Positions 19,572 to 28,834 of a stretch of 64,000 nt of DNA are shown one piece after another. The stretch spans positions 2,914,001 through 2,978,000 of the forward strand of contig NZ_CP009922.3 in the NCBI RefSeq assembly GCF_000993785.3. Reading direction: 5' to 3'. Made by a program: the position numbers and the translations under genes. Each line of letters opens with the position of its first letter. The stretch's first letter is position 1. The notes beneath the pieces were generated by a model. It made no database searches and had not been told where the DNA came from. It was given only the letters and a program-made list of their open reading frames with translations. This stretch comes from Streptomyces xiamenensis. Lineage in GTDB: Bacteria; Actinomycetota; Actinomycetes; Streptomycetales; Streptomycetaceae.

Positions 19572-21569
19572 TCAGCCGGTCGCGCCGCCGAACGGCCAGC
19601 CGCCACCGCCCCCGTTGTCGTTCCCGTTGCCGCCGTCACCGCCGCCCGGGTCGCCGATCGCGCCGGGGTCGTAGGTGTAGACGGTCACCTCGGTGTCCTT
19701 GTCCACCGTCTGGCCGGGCGCCGGGTTGGTGACGGTGACCACGGCCGTGTCGTTCTCCGGGCCCTCGACCTTCACCCGCAGGCCCAGACCCTCCAGCGTC
19801 TGCCGGGCCGAGCCGATCGGCTGGTTGGCCAGCTCGGGGATCTGCACCTGCTCCGGCGGCTGGTTCGGCGACGGGATCGCCACCGTCAGGGTCACCGTGC
19901 CGGTGGGCGACTGCTGGCTGCCCGCGGTCGGCGACTGGCTGATCACGGTGTTCTCGTCACGCGAATCGTCGGTCTGGTTGACCCGGGTGACGGTGAAGCC
20001 CGCACCCTCCAGGGTGGCCTTCGCGCTGTCGAAGGGCTGGCCCACCACATCCGGCACCGCGATGGTGTCCGGCTCGGTCGCCACCGTGAGCGTGATGGTC
20101 TCGTCCGGCTTCGCCTCCGAACCGCCCTCCGGGTCCTGGGAGAGCACGGTGCCGGGCTCGACGTCGGCGTTGACCTCGGTCTCCTGCTCGATGGAGGTGA
20201 AGCCCGCCTCCTCGAGCTCGGCGAAGGCGTCGTCGTAGGACTTGTCCGTGACGTCCGGGACCTCGATGGCCGCCGGGCCATCGGACATGATCACCGTGAC
20301 CGTGTCACCGCGCTTGATGTCCGAGCCGGCCGCCGGGTCGGTCTCGCAGATGGTGCCCTCGGCCTCCTCGCACGCCTTGCTGCCGTCTTCCTTGAGCTCG
20401 AATCCGTTGGCCTGCTGCTCGGCCTCCTCCAGGGTGAGCCCGGCGAGGTTCGGCACCTTGATCGAGCTGGTCGGCGGGTCACCCGCGAACAGCGCCTTGC
20501 CGATGAAGATCGCGCCGATCAGCACCAGCACACCGGCCAGTACCAGCAGGATCGTGGAGGTGTTGCTCTTGCGCTGGCGCCGGTCTGCCCGCCCGTAGCC
20601 GTCGTCGTAGCCGCCGCCGTCGGCGGGCGGCATCATCGCGGTCTGCGGGTCGGTCGCCCGCAGCGCGGTCGTCGGCCGGTCGTCGTACCCGTACGCCGCG
20701 GCGCCCACCGGCAGCGCGGCCGAGATCGGGCGGCCGTCGAGGGCGGCCTCGATGTCGGCGCGCATCTCGTCGGCGTTCTGGTACCGGTAGTCCGGGTCCT
20801 TCATCAGGGCCTTCAGCACGATGGCGTCGGTGTCCTGAGTGATCTCCGGATCGAAGACGCTCGGCGGCTGCGGCTCCTCGCGCACATGCTGGTAGGCCAC
20901 CGCGACCGGGGAGTCCCCGATGAACGGCGGCCGGACCGCGAGCAGCTCGTACAGCAGGCAGCCCGTGGAGTACAGGTCGGAGCGGTTGTCGACCTGCTCG
21001 CCCTTGGCCTGCTCCGGGGAGAGGTACTGGGCGGTGCCGATCACCGCCGATGTCTGCGTCATCGTCATGCCGGAGTCGCCCATCGCGCGGGCGATGCCGA
21101 AGTCCATGACCTTGACCTGGCCGGACGTGGTGAGCATCACGTTCGCCGGCTTGATGTCGCGGTGCACGATCCCGTTGCGGTGCGAGTACTCCAGCGCCTG
21201 GAGCACCCCGATCGTCATCTCCAGCGCGCGCTCGGGCAGCAGCTTGCGTCCCGAGTGCAGCAGCTCACGCAGCGTGGACCCCTCCACGTACTCCATGACG
21301 ATGTACGGGATGGAGATGCCGTCGACGTAGTCCTCGCCGGTGTCGTACACGGCGACGATCGCGGGGTGGTTCAGTGAGGCCGCGGACTGGGCCTCGCGGC
21401 GGAAGCGGGCCTGGAACGTGGGGTCGCGGGCGAGGTCGGTGCGCAGGGTCTTGACGGCGACGGTCCGGCCCAGGCGCGTGTCATGGGCGAGGTGCACCTC
21501 GGCCATGCCTCCGCGACCGAGCACGTGGCCCAGTTCGTACCGCCCGCCGAGGCGACGCGGCTCATCCAT
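19572..21569 (-). CDS. pknB: PASTA-domain Ser/Thr protein kinase PknB
   Basis: 665 residues from the ATG at 21569. The kinase domain spans about 11-280 and has a Gly loop (LGRGGMAEV), Lys40, the catalytic HRDIKPAN with Asp138, DFG at 156, and an activation loop with TMTQTSAVIGTAQYLSPEQ. A membrane helix at about 340-361 leads to four extracellular PASTA repeats, starting near 370, 434, 502 and 575, and a Gly/Asn-rich tail. PknB senses muropeptides or lipid II and phosphorylates growth and division proteins. It ends the minus-strand operon fhaA-fhaB-pstP-rodA-pbpA-pknB, though 235 bases precede it. Confidence 0.96.
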   Translation of the reverse strand: MDEPRRLGGRYELGHVLGRGGMAEVHLAHDTRLGRTVAVKTLRTDLARDPTFQARFRREAQSAASLNHPAIVAVYDTGEDYVDGISIPYIVMEYVEGSTLRELLHSGRKLLPERALEMTIGVLQALEYSHRNGIVHRDIKPANVMLTTSGQVKVMDFGIARAMGDSGMTMTQTSAVIGTAQYLSPEQAKGEQVDNRSDLYSTGCLLYELLAVRPPFIGDSPVAVAYQHVREEPQPPSVFDPEITQDTDAIVLKALMKDPDYRYQNADEMRADIEAALDGRPISAALPVGAAAYGYDDRPTTALRATDPQTAMMPPADGGGYDDGYGRADRRQRKSNTSTILLVLAGVLVLIGAIFIGKALFAGDPPTSSIKVPNLAGLTLEEAEQQANGFELKEDGSKACEEAEGTICETDPAAGSDIKRGDTVTVIMSDGPAAIEVPDVTDKSYDDAFAELEEAGFTSIEQETEVNADVEPGTVLSQDPEGGSEAKPDETITLTVATEPDTIAVPDVVGQPFDSAKATLEGAGFTVTRVNQTDDSRDENTVISQSPTAGSQQSPTGTVTLTVAIPSPNQPPEQVQIPELANQPIGSARQTLEGLGLRVKVEGPENDTAVVTVTNPAPGQTVDKDTEVTVYTYDPGAIGDPGGGDGGNGNDNGGGGGWPFGGATG

Positions 21570-21804
21570 GATTCCTGCCCTCTCCGTTCGATCCCGGCCG
21601 CACCTGTGGTCGGCCCGGCTGGGGTCCCCCGCCCTCGGGCACGAGGGGTCCAAGCTCTGGCTTACGGTACCCGCCGCGAGCCGGGCGCCCGGCTCCCGGC
21701 CGCTCGCCGATACGCAACCGGTATCGCGTGCCGCCGGGAAGGGCCCGGTACGGGCCGGTCATGTGTATGACGTGTGACAGGTGGGCGCGGTTGTCACGGT
21801 GTGG

Positions 21805-23268
21805 TCAATTCTGGCCGGCCAGGACGGCTTCCATGACGTCCTTGGCGATGGGGGCGGCGAGCGCGTTGCCGCCGACCTCGTTGCGGTCCTGGGAGCCGTT
21901 CTCCACCACGACGGCGACCGCGACCGGCGAGCCGTTGTCCGTCATGGCGTAGGAGATGAACCACGCGTACGGGATGGCCTCGTTGTTCTCGCCGTGCTGC
22001 GCGGTACCGGTCTTGCCGCCGACCTTCACCCCGTCGATCTGGGCGTTGGAGGCGGTGCCCTCGTCGACCACGGACTCCATGGCGGACTGGAGCGCCTGGG
22101 CGTTCTCGGCGGACAGCGGCCGGGACATCTCCTGGGGCTCCGTCTGCTCGATCACATTCAGGTTCGGGGCGACCAGCTGGTCCACCATGTACGGCTGCAT
22201 GAGCTTGCCGTCGTTGGCGATGGCGGCGGCGACCATGGCCATCTGGAGCGGGGTGGCACGGTTGGACGCCTGGCCGATGCCGGCCATGGCGTTCTGCGGC
22301 CGGTTGTCCTCGGGGTACTGGCTGGCCTCGGCGCGGACCGGGGTGAAGACCTCTTCGTTGAAGCCGAAGGTCGCCGCGGTGTCCATCATCGTCTCGTTGC
22401 CCAGCTCGTCACTGATGCCGAGGAAGACGGTGTTGCAGGACCACATCAGGGCGGTGCGCAGCGAGGCGTCGGGGCAGTAGCCGTCGATCAGGTTCCCGAC
22501 CTCCTGCCCGTTGGTGTCGGGCAGCGGGAACGGGTCCGGGTAGCCGGTCTTCTCGTCCACGCCGTCGATCAGGCCGTTCTCCAGCGCCGCCGCCGCCGTG
22601 ACCACCTTGAAGGTGGAGCCGGGCGGGTAGGTCTCGCGCAGCGCCCGGTTGAGCATCGGGTCGTCCGGGTTGTTCTCCTTCTGGAGCGCGCTCCACGCCT
22701 CGGTGTCGTCCGAGGAGTTCCCGGTGAAGGTGGAGGGGTCGTAGGAGGGGGTGGAGACCAGGGCGAGGATCTCGCCGGTGCGGGGGTCGATCGCGGCGAC
22801 CGCGCCCTTCTTGTCGCCCAGGCCCTCGAAGGCGGCCCGCTGGGCGTCCTCGTTGAGGGTGGTGACGACGTTGCCGCCGGTGCGGTCCTTGCCGGTGAGC
22901 ATGTCGATGGTGCGGTTGAAGAACAGCCGGTCATCGTCGCCGGTGAGGATCGAGTCGTAGATGCCCTCGAGCAGGGTGGTGTTGAACAGCGAGGCGAAGC
23001 CGGTGACCGGCGCCCACATCTCGCCGTCCGTGTAGGTGCGCTTGTACGCGAAGTCGTTGTCGTCGGTCTCGACCGAGCCGGTGATGGAGTTGCCCTCGAC
23101 GATGATGTCGCCGCGCGGGTGGGCGTACCGCTCGATCAGCACCCGCCGGTTGTTGGCATCGGTCTGGAGCTCGTCGGCCTGGACGAACTGCACCCAGTTG
23201 ACGCGGACCAGCAGGGCGAGGATGAGCAGGCCGCAGAAGACAGCGACGCGTCGCATTGGTTTGTTCAT
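21805..23268 (-). CDS. pbpA: Class B penicillin-binding protein PbpA
   Basis: 487 residues: an N-terminal membrane anchor (residues 8-23), a small dimerisation region, and a transpeptidase domain. Active-site motifs are SxxK in PGSTFK (Ser218, Lys221), SCN in LMWSCNTVF and KTG in VGGKTGTAQ. It crosslinks peptidoglycan, working with the SEDS glycosyltransferase encoded immediately upstream (8-base gap). The phosphorylation system encoded in the same operon controls the homologous pair in mycobacteria. Confidence 0.95.
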   Translation of the reverse strand: MNKPMRRVAVFCGLLILALLVRVNWVQFVQADELQTDANNRRVLIERYAHPRGDIIVEGNSITGSVETDDNDFAYKRTYTDGEMWAPVTGFASLFNTTLLEGIYDSILTGDDDRLFFNRTIDMLTGKDRTGGNVVTTLNEDAQRAAFEGLGDKKGAVAAIDPRTGEILALVSTPSYDPSTFTGNSSDDTEAWSALQKENNPDDPMLNRALRETYPPGSTFKVVTAAAALENGLIDGVDEKTGYPDPFPLPDTNGQEVGNLIDGYCPDASLRTALMWSCNTVFLGISDELGNETMMDTAATFGFNEEVFTPVRAEASQYPEDNRPQNAMAGIGQASNRATPLQMAMVAAAIANDGKLMQPYMVDQLVAPNLNVIEQTEPQEMSRPLSAENAQALQSAMESVVDEGTASNAQIDGVKVGGKTGTAQHGENNEAIPYAWFISYAMTDNGSPVAVAVVVENGSQDRNEVGGNALAAPIAKDVMEAVLAGQN

Positions 23269-23275
23269 ACTCGTA

Positions 23276-24658
23276 CTACCTGAGTCTGTTCGACGTCCGT
23301 GTTGGGCGCGGGGCGGGTGCGGGTCGTCGTGCAGTGTCGCTGATCCGAAGTAGGAGCGCGATCAAAGCCCAGTTCGCGATCACGGAGGAGCCGCCCTGGG
23401 CGAGGAACGGCATGGTCATACCGGTGAGCGGGATGAGGCCGGTCACACCGCCGGCCACGACGAAGACCTGGATGGCGAAGACGCCGGAGAGGCCGACCGC
23501 GAGCAGCTTGCCGAACGGGTCGCGGGCGGCGAGGGCGGTGCGCATGCCGCGCTGGATGAGCAGCCCGTACAGCAGGATGATCGCCATCAGGCCGACCAGG
23601 CCGAGCTCCTCGCCGACGGTGGACAGGATGTAGTCGGACTTGGTGGCGATGCCGCCGATGAGGCGGGAGTACCCCTGGCCGAGCCCGGAGCCGAACAGTC
23701 CGCCGGAGCCGAAGGCGTACATGGACTGGGCGGTCTCGGTGACGCCGCCGTTGGCGCCCAGCGCCAGCGGGTCCAGCCAGTTGTTGACGCGTTCGCCCAC
23801 GTGGGCGTTGACGGAGGCGACCGCCACCGCGCCGGAGACCGACAGCAGCAGACCGAAGATGATCCAGCTGGTGCGCTCGGTGGCGACGTACAGCATCACC
23901 ACGAAGATCCCGAAGAACAGCAGGGACATGCCCAGGTCGGTCTCGAAGATGAGGATCATCAGGGAGACGGCCCAGATGGCCAGGATCGGGCCCAGGTCGC
24001 GGCCGCGCGGCAGGTAGACGCCGAGTACCCGGCGCGAGGCCAGCGCGAGGGCGTCGCGCTTGACCATCAGGTAGCCGGCGAAGAACACGGCGATGACGAT
24101 CTTGGCGAACTCACCGGGCTGCAGCGAGCCGACCCCGGGGATGGTGACCCAGATCCGGGCGCCGTTGACCTCGCCGAAGAACAGCGGGGAGATCAGCAGC
24201 ACCAGCGCGACCACCATGGAGATGTAGGTGTAGCGCTGCAGGATGCGGTGGTCCTTGAGGAAGATCAGCACCCCGAGGAAGAGCGCCACCCCCAGCGCCG
24301 ACCACATGAGCTGGTTCGGGGCCATCGGTCCGCCCAGCCGGGCGGTGGTGATGGTCGGCTCCAGGTCCAGACGCCAGATCAGCACCAGGCCCATGCCGTT
24401 GAGCAGGGTGGCGATCGGCAGCATGAGGGGGTCGGCGTACGGCGCCCAGCGCCGGACCACCAGATGCGCGACGGCGGCCATCAGGCCCAGGCCCAGGCCG
24501 TAGCCGAGGGTGCCGGTCGGGACGGTGCCGTCCTTGGCCAGGCCCACGTTGACGTAGGCCAGCACGGGGATGAGCACGGCGAACACGAGCATCGCCAGCT
24601 CGGTGTTCCGGCGGCTCGGCAGCCCTCCGGTGGAGACGGTGGTGTTGCTGGTGCTCAT
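23276..24658 (-). CDS. rodA: SEDS-family peptidoglycan glycosyltransferase (RodA/FtsW)
   Basis: 460 residues with about 12 membrane helices. SEDS signatures are WVTIPGVGSLQPGEFAKI, FETDLGMSLLFFGIF, the pore aspartate region NNWLDPLAL, and the C-terminal GLIPLTGMTMPFLAQGGSS. It polymerises glycan strands from lipid II and partners with PbpA. The first ATG (product MSTSNTTVSTGG) is preceded by AGGTCTCTGG, only a fair site. It lies between pstP (79-base gap) and pbpA. Confidence 0.95.
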   Translation of the reverse strand: MSTSNTTVSTGGLPSRRNTELAMLVFAVLIPVLAYVNVGLAKDGTVPTGTLGYGLGLGLMAAVAHLVVRRWAPYADPLMLPIATLLNGMGLVLIWRLDLEPTITTARLGGPMAPNQLMWSALGVALFLGVLIFLKDHRILQRYTYISMVVALVLLISPLFFGEVNGARIWVTIPGVGSLQPGEFAKIVIAVFFAGYLMVKRDALALASRRVLGVYLPRGRDLGPILAIWAVSLMILIFETDLGMSLLFFGIFVVMLYVATERTSWIIFGLLLSVSGAVAVASVNAHVGERVNNWLDPLALGANGGVTETAQSMYAFGSGGLFGSGLGQGYSRLIGGIATKSDYILSTVGEELGLVGLMAIILLYGLLIQRGMRTALAARDPFGKLLAVGLSGVFAIQVFVVAGGVTGLIPLTGMTMPFLAQGGSSVIANWALIALLLRISDTARRPAPAPRPTRTSNRLR

Positions 24659-24737
24659 CGCTTCAGGTCTCTGGGTCGCGCCAGGCCGTACGGCCCGGGA
24701 GGGGGCCGGTACGGGCCGCGCTCACGCGGGACGCCTG

Positions 24738-26225
24738 CTAAGGGGCGCACTGCCGCGAGAGCTGCTGCTGGCGTTCGGTGAGGGTCGGGATCTCGGGTGC
24801 GGCGGCTTCGTCGCCCCCGCTGGGCGGATCGGTGGCTTCGGAATCCTCCGGGGTGTCCGGGGCGTCCGGGGTCGGGCTGTTGCCGTCGTTCTTGGCGTCC
24901 TGCTTGTCCTGCTCGGCCTGCTCAATGGCCTCGCGCTGGTCGGCGAGCGCCTGGCAGGCGTCCGCCTGCTCACCCAGCTCGGTGATGCGGGTCTGCGCCT
25001 CGGCGAGATCGTTGACGGAGATGGAGCCCTCGACCTGGCTGCGCTGGTAGTCGGGGAGCATCTCCAGGGTGATCTCGGGATGGTCCTCCTTGACGCTGGA
25101 CAGGCTGAGCGGGCCCAGGTCCTGGCTGACGCCCTGGAAGAGCGCGACGTGATCGCCGTTGGCACCGACGTAGTACTGGTCCTGCGTCCAGCGGTAGCCG
25201 GCGTACAGGCCGGCGCCGGCGACGGCGAGGGCCAGGACGGACAGGGTGATGGTGCGCCAGGGGCGGCGGCGGGGCCGCTGCGGTACGTACTCCTCGTCGG
25301 TGAACGCGCCGAAGGTGCCGGGCGGTACCGAGCCCTCCGCCGCGCCGGCCGGGGCGCCGGGCTGGGCGCGGCCCAGTTCGGCGGCGCGCGAGGCGGGGGT
25401 GGCCGGGGCGTCGCCGCCGGTCTGCGCCTGGGTCTCGGCGACCGCGCCGACGATCTGCGGGGCGTCGTACATCTGCTGGGCGAGGGTGTCCCCGACCTGG
25501 GTGTCGACGTCGAGGACGTCGGCCACGATGCAGGTGATGTTGTCGGGGCCGCCGCCGCGCAGGGCCAGCTCGATCAGGTCGCGGACGGTGTCCTGCGGGG
25601 GCAGGAAGGTGCCGAGGGTGTCCTGGAGGGTGTCGTGGCTGACGACACCGGACAGGCCGTCGGAGCAGACCATGTAGCGGTCGCCGGCCCGTACCTCACG
25701 GATGGAGAGGTCGGCCTCGATGTGGTCGGCGCTGCCCAGCGCCCGCATCAGCAGCGAGCGCTGCGGGTGGGTGGTGGCCTCTTCCTCGGTGATGCGGCCC
25801 TCGTCGACCAGGCGCTGCACCCAAGTGTGGTCCTGGGTGATCTGCGTCAGCTCGCCGCCGCGCAGCAGGTAGGCGCGGGAGTCGCCGACGTGGACGACGC
25901 CGAGCCGCTGGCCGGTCCACAGCAGGGCGGTGAGCGTGGTGCCCATGCCGTCGAGGCGGGAGTCCTCCTCGACCATCGCGCGCAGCCGGTCGTTGGCGCC
26001 CTGGACGGAGGCGTCGAGCGAGGTGAGGATGTCGGAGCCCGGGATGTCGTCGTCGAGCTGGACGAGGGTGGAGATCACTTCGGAGGAGGCGACCTCGCCG
26101 GCCGCCTGGCCGCCCATGCCGTCCGCGATGGCCAGCAGCCGGGGCCCGGCGTAGCCGGAGTCCTCGTTGTGGTCGCGGATCATGCCGACGTGCGATCCGG
26201 CGGCGAATCTCAAGGACAGTGTCAT
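24738..26225 (-). CDS. pstP: PP2C-type Ser/Thr phosphatase PstP
   Basis: 495 residues from the ATG at 26225 (product MTLSLRFAAG), which has AGGTGAG upstream. PP2C metal-binding motifs are RDHNEDSGY, IADGMGG, CSDGLSG and GGPDNIT, within about residues 1-235. A linker with poly-Ala/Pro leads to a membrane helix at about 310-328 (TITLSVLALAVAGAGLYAGY) and an extracellular domain ending in an acidic, Gln-rich tail. It dephosphorylates proteins modified by PknB-type kinases. The gene is in the standard place between fhaB and rodA. Confidence 0.95.
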   Translation of the reverse strand: MTLSLRFAAGSHVGMIRDHNEDSGYAGPRLLAIADGMGGQAAGEVASSEVISTLVQLDDDIPGSDILTSLDASVQGANDRLRAMVEEDSRLDGMGTTLTALLWTGQRLGVVHVGDSRAYLLRGGELTQITQDHTWVQRLVDEGRITEEEATTHPQRSLLMRALGSADHIEADLSIREVRAGDRYMVCSDGLSGVVSHDTLQDTLGTFLPPQDTVRDLIELALRGGGPDNITCIVADVLDVDTQVGDTLAQQMYDAPQIVGAVAETQAQTGGDAPATPASRAAELGRAQPGAPAGAAEGSVPPGTFGAFTDEEYVPQRPRRRPWRTITLSVLALAVAGAGLYAGYRWTQDQYYVGANGDHVALFQGVSQDLGPLSLSSVKEDHPEITLEMLPDYQRSQVEGSISVNDLAEAQTRITELGEQADACQALADQREAIEQAEQDKQDAKNDGNSPTPDAPDTPEDSEATDPPSGGDEAAAPEIPTLTERQQQLSRQCAP

Positions 26226-26304
26226 GCTCACCTCACCCGCCTGTTCCGGGGCTCCGAACACGCTGCCCGCCCTCCGGTCATCCCGGTCCTCATGGTGGCC
26301 GTCC

Positions 26305-26817
26305 CTACTTCCGCAGCTCGATGACCGTCTTGCCGATCCGGATCGGCGCTCCGGGCGGGATCGGTACCGGGGTGGTCAGCCGGCCGCGCTCGAGGTACGT
26401 GCCATTGGTCGATCCGAGGTCCTCGACGATCCACTGGCCGTCGCGGTCGGGGTAGATCCTCGCGTGCCGCCCCGAGGCGTAGTCGTCGTCCAGCACGATC
26501 GTCGAGTCATGTGCCCGGCCGAGCGTAATGGTCTGCCCCTGGAGGGCGACAGTGGTTCCGGTGAGGGAACCCTCGGTGATCACCAGCTTCGTCGGGGCGC
26601 CGCGACGCTGCCGGCCGCCGCGAGCGGGCTTGGCCTGCTGCGGCGACTGCTGCCGGCTGCGCGGCTGCATCGGGGCGGCGCTCTGGCGGGCGGCGCCGCG
26701 CTGGGTGACCCGCGTGCCGAACAGGTCGCTGCGGATCACCTGTACGGCGACGATCACGAACAGCCACAGAACGGCCAGGAAACCCAGCCTCATGACCGTC
26801 AGGGTCAGCTCTGACAT
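26305..26817 (-). CDS. fhaB: FHA-domain protein FhaB (FipA-like)
   Basis: 170 residues from the ATG at 26817 (product MSELTLTVMR). One N-terminal membrane helix (about 5-27) is followed by a basic Gln/Arg-rich linker. A C-terminal FHA domain (about 90-168) has the phosphothreonine-binding signature: GRAHDSTIVLDDDYASGRHA and EDLGSTNGTYL. It docks phosphorylated partners of the PknB pathway and, in mycobacteria, links FtsZ and FtsQ. Ten bases separate it from fhaA. Confidence 0.93.
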   Translation of the reverse strand: MSELTLTVMRLGFLAVLWLFVIVAVQVIRSDLFGTRVTQRGAARQSAAPMQPRSRQQSPQQAKPARGGRQRRGAPTKLVITEGSLTGTTVALQGQTITLGRAHDSTIVLDDDYASGRHARIYPDRDGQWIVEDLGSTNGTYLERGRLTTPVPIPPGAPIRIGKTVIELRK

Positions 26818-26827
26818 TGCCCCCGCT

Positions 26828-27613
26828 TCACCCTTCGGCTTGCCGGTAAATGACGGTGGTGCTGCCCACGACGACGCGTGAGCCGTCGCGGAGCGTAGCG
26901 CGTTTGGTGTGCTGCCCGTCGACCACGATGCCGTTGGTGGAACCCAGGTCCCGGATTGTGGCCGGTTCTGTGGCCTGGATCTCGCAGTGTCTGCGGGAGA
27001 CACCGGGATCGTCGATCCGGACGTCGGCCTCGGTGCTGCGACCGAGGACGAGCGTGGGGCGGGAGATCTGGTGCCGGGTGCCGTTGATCTCCACCCAGCG
27101 GCGCACCGCGCCCCGGGCACCGGGCGGCGGCCCGGCGGGCACCGGGGGCGCGCCCGCCGGCATCCGGGGCGCGCCGGGCGGCGGTGCCGTGGGGGCGGAG
27201 CCGCCGAAGGTCGGGGCGCCCGGGCCCTGCGCACTGCTGCTGGAGGCCAGTGTGCGGCTGCGGACCCGGTAGAGACCGGTGTCCAGGGTGGGCGACTTCT
27301 CCAGGTTGACCTTGATCTCGCCCATGAAGGTGTAGCGCTGCTGCTTGGCGTACTCGCGGACCATTCCGGCCAGTTCGTCGCCGAGCTGCCCGGAGTAGGG
27401 GGCGAGCCGGTCGTAGTCGCCGCCGCTCAGTTCGACGATGAAGTCGTTGGGGACGACGGTGCGGTCACGGTTCCAGATGGTGGCGTTGTTGTCGCACTCG
27501 CGCTGGAGAGCGCCGGCGATCTCCACCGGCTGCACCTCGGACTTGAAGACCTTGGCGAAGGTGCCGTTGACGAGACCTTCGAGGCGCTGCTCGAAACGCT
27601 TCAAGACTCCCAT
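26828..27613 (-). CDS. fhaA: FhaA: DUF3662 and FHA domain protein
   Basis: 261 residues. The N-terminal DUF3662 domain (about 1-115) starts MGVLKRFEQRLEGLVNGTFA. A Pro/Ala/Gly-rich linker (about 125-165) and a C-terminal FHA domain (about 170-258) with LGRSTEADVRIDDPGVSRRH and IRDLGSTNGIVV follow. In mycobacteria FhaA binds phosphorylated MviN pseudokinase and slows peptidoglycan precursor export. It is the first gene of the fhaA-to-pknB operon, preceded by GGAAGGAGGTGCGTC, a strong ribosome site. Confidence 0.95.
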   Translation of the reverse strand: MGVLKRFEQRLEGLVNGTFAKVFKSEVQPVEIAGALQRECDNNATIWNRDRTVVPNDFIVELSGGDYDRLAPYSGQLGDELAGMVREYAKQQRYTFMGEIKVNLEKSPTLDTGLYRVRSRTLASSSSAQGPGAPTFGGSAPTAPPPGAPRMPAGAPPVPAGPPPGARGAVRRWVEINGTRHQISRPTLVLGRSTEADVRIDDPGVSRRHCEIQATEPATIRDLGSTNGIVVDGQHTKRATLRDGSRVVVGSTTVIYRQAEG

Positions 27614-27960
27614 GACGCACCTCCTTCCGGTGTCCCGACAGCCTGCGGTTCGGCGCGGTCATGCTTACTGATCGTATCCACGCGCGAGACGATCAGGTGG
27701 TTCCCGGGGTGGCCCCGGACGGTGCCCGCACCCACGCCGCTGCTCCCCCCGGGATCGTAAAGGGGAGCAGAGAACAGTGTCCCGCATGCGCGAAGGTTCT
27801 GCGGAGGGATGGGGAGGGTTTACGGCCGTGGGCCGGGGTCGCGGGGGTGCGGAACGGGGGCGTGGATCACCGAGGTGAGAGCGGTGCCCGGTGCGTGCTA
27901 ATCTTCTGTTCGTCGCCAGGGACCACGGCCCCGACGCAGAACAAGGCGGCAACACCCAAT
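27614..27960. other. Promoter region between fhaA and tRNA-Leu
   Basis: 347 bases between the divergent fhaA operon and tRNA-Leu. It must contain the fhaA operon promoter and that of the tRNA. A GATCGTATCCACGCGCGAGACGATC-like interrupted inverted repeat (arms GATCGT/ACGATC) lies at about 27670-27694, upstream of fhaA. I found no gene; the open frames here are short and unsupported. Confidence 0.5.
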
Positions 27961-28047
27961 GCGCGGGTGGCGGAATAGGCAGACGCGCTGGATTCAGGTT
28001 CCAGTGCCCGAAAGGGCGTGGGGGTTCAACTCCCCCCTCGCGCACCA
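27961..28047 (+). tRNA. tRNA-Leu(CAG)
   Basis: Class II tRNA with acceptor stem GCGCGGG/CTCGCGC (one G-T pair), anticodon CAG at 27995-27997 in the loop TTCAGGT closed by CTGGA/TCCAG, a long variable arm (TGCCCGAAAGGGCG), T-arm with GTTCAACTC, discriminator A and encoded CCA at 28045-28047. A strong hairpin follows. tRNA-Leu genes are common integration sites, and an accessory cluster starts soon after, but I saw no duplicated tRNA end on the far side. Confidence 0.96.
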
Positions 28048-28050
28048 GTC

Positions 28051-28088
28051 GGAGCGGCCGGCATCGTCAACACGATGCCGGCCGCTCC
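28051..28088. terminator. Hairpin terminator after tRNA-Leu
   Basis: Perfect 17-bp stem (28051-28067 and 28072-28088) with a CAAC loop, followed by GCTTTTG. It starts four bases after the tRNA end. Confidence 0.88.
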
Positions 28089-28834
28089 GCTTTTGGCTGC
28101 GCTCCGTGATCGGCTCCGGCGTCGGAGGCCGGCGGCCGAACCGAAGAATGTTGCGGTGTGATTTACACCACGGAGCTTTCCGGCGGGTGACCGATGGCGG
28201 TCCGACAGCGGTCCGCCGGCCGGGCCGCGTCCCGCCCGGGGGCGAAGCGCACCAGCACCTCCCCGTCGGTGCCCTGGCACCGCGCGGTGACGCGCTCCCT
28301 GACGCCGGCCTCGAATGGGGTCAGCCGATTCCAGAACATGTGTGCACCGTGCAGGACGGCCATGTCCATTTTCCTCATGTGGCCGATGACGTCCGTCTCT
28401 TCGAAATCGGTGACGCGCTCGCCGGCGGGGCGCGCGATGTCGCACACGTCAAGGTCGCCGGCACGGGGCCGCCGCGCACCGTTCTTGGCGTTCGTTTCGA
28501 TTCCGGAATTCCCTGGTGCGCCCCGGCCGCCCGGGCCTCTCCCGGCGAGGCCACCGCACCGGAGCGGTGGCGCGGGTGCGCCCGGTCGTCTGCCGACAGG
28601 GCCACCGGAGGCACGTCCCGGCCCGGCGGGAGCGGCAGGGGCTGCCCCGCGTACGGCGATGGTGTGGGAAACGACGCTTCTCCGCCTCGTCCGGTGCACC
28701 ATTCCTGATTCCTGATGGTATGTAAATCCTAGAGTCGCTTCGTGCGTTCAACGCCGTGTGTTTTACGTGCTTTCCCTTTTGTTTTCTGTCATGGTTTTCA
28801 ACGCCTGTCGGTAAATGGCTTGGGAAGGTGAGTC
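28089..28834. other. Intergenic region before the polysaccharide cluster
   Basis: 746 bases with no confident gene. A minus-strand frame from 28702 to 28163 could encode up to 179 residues. Its second half (VTDFEETDVIGHMRKMDMAV, then VRERVTARCQGTDGEVLVRF) looks more protein-like than its Pro/Gly/Arg-rich start, but no family is recognisable and ribosome sites are weak. The last 120 bases (about 28710-28830) are strikingly AT-rich with T tracts (CCCTTTTGTTTTCTG), which suggests the promoter and leader of the downstream cluster. Confidence 0.45.

Noticed and set aside
19503..21377. Long plus-strand frame opposite pknB
   Set aside because: Shadow of the kinase gene, which has complete catalytic motifs on the other strand.
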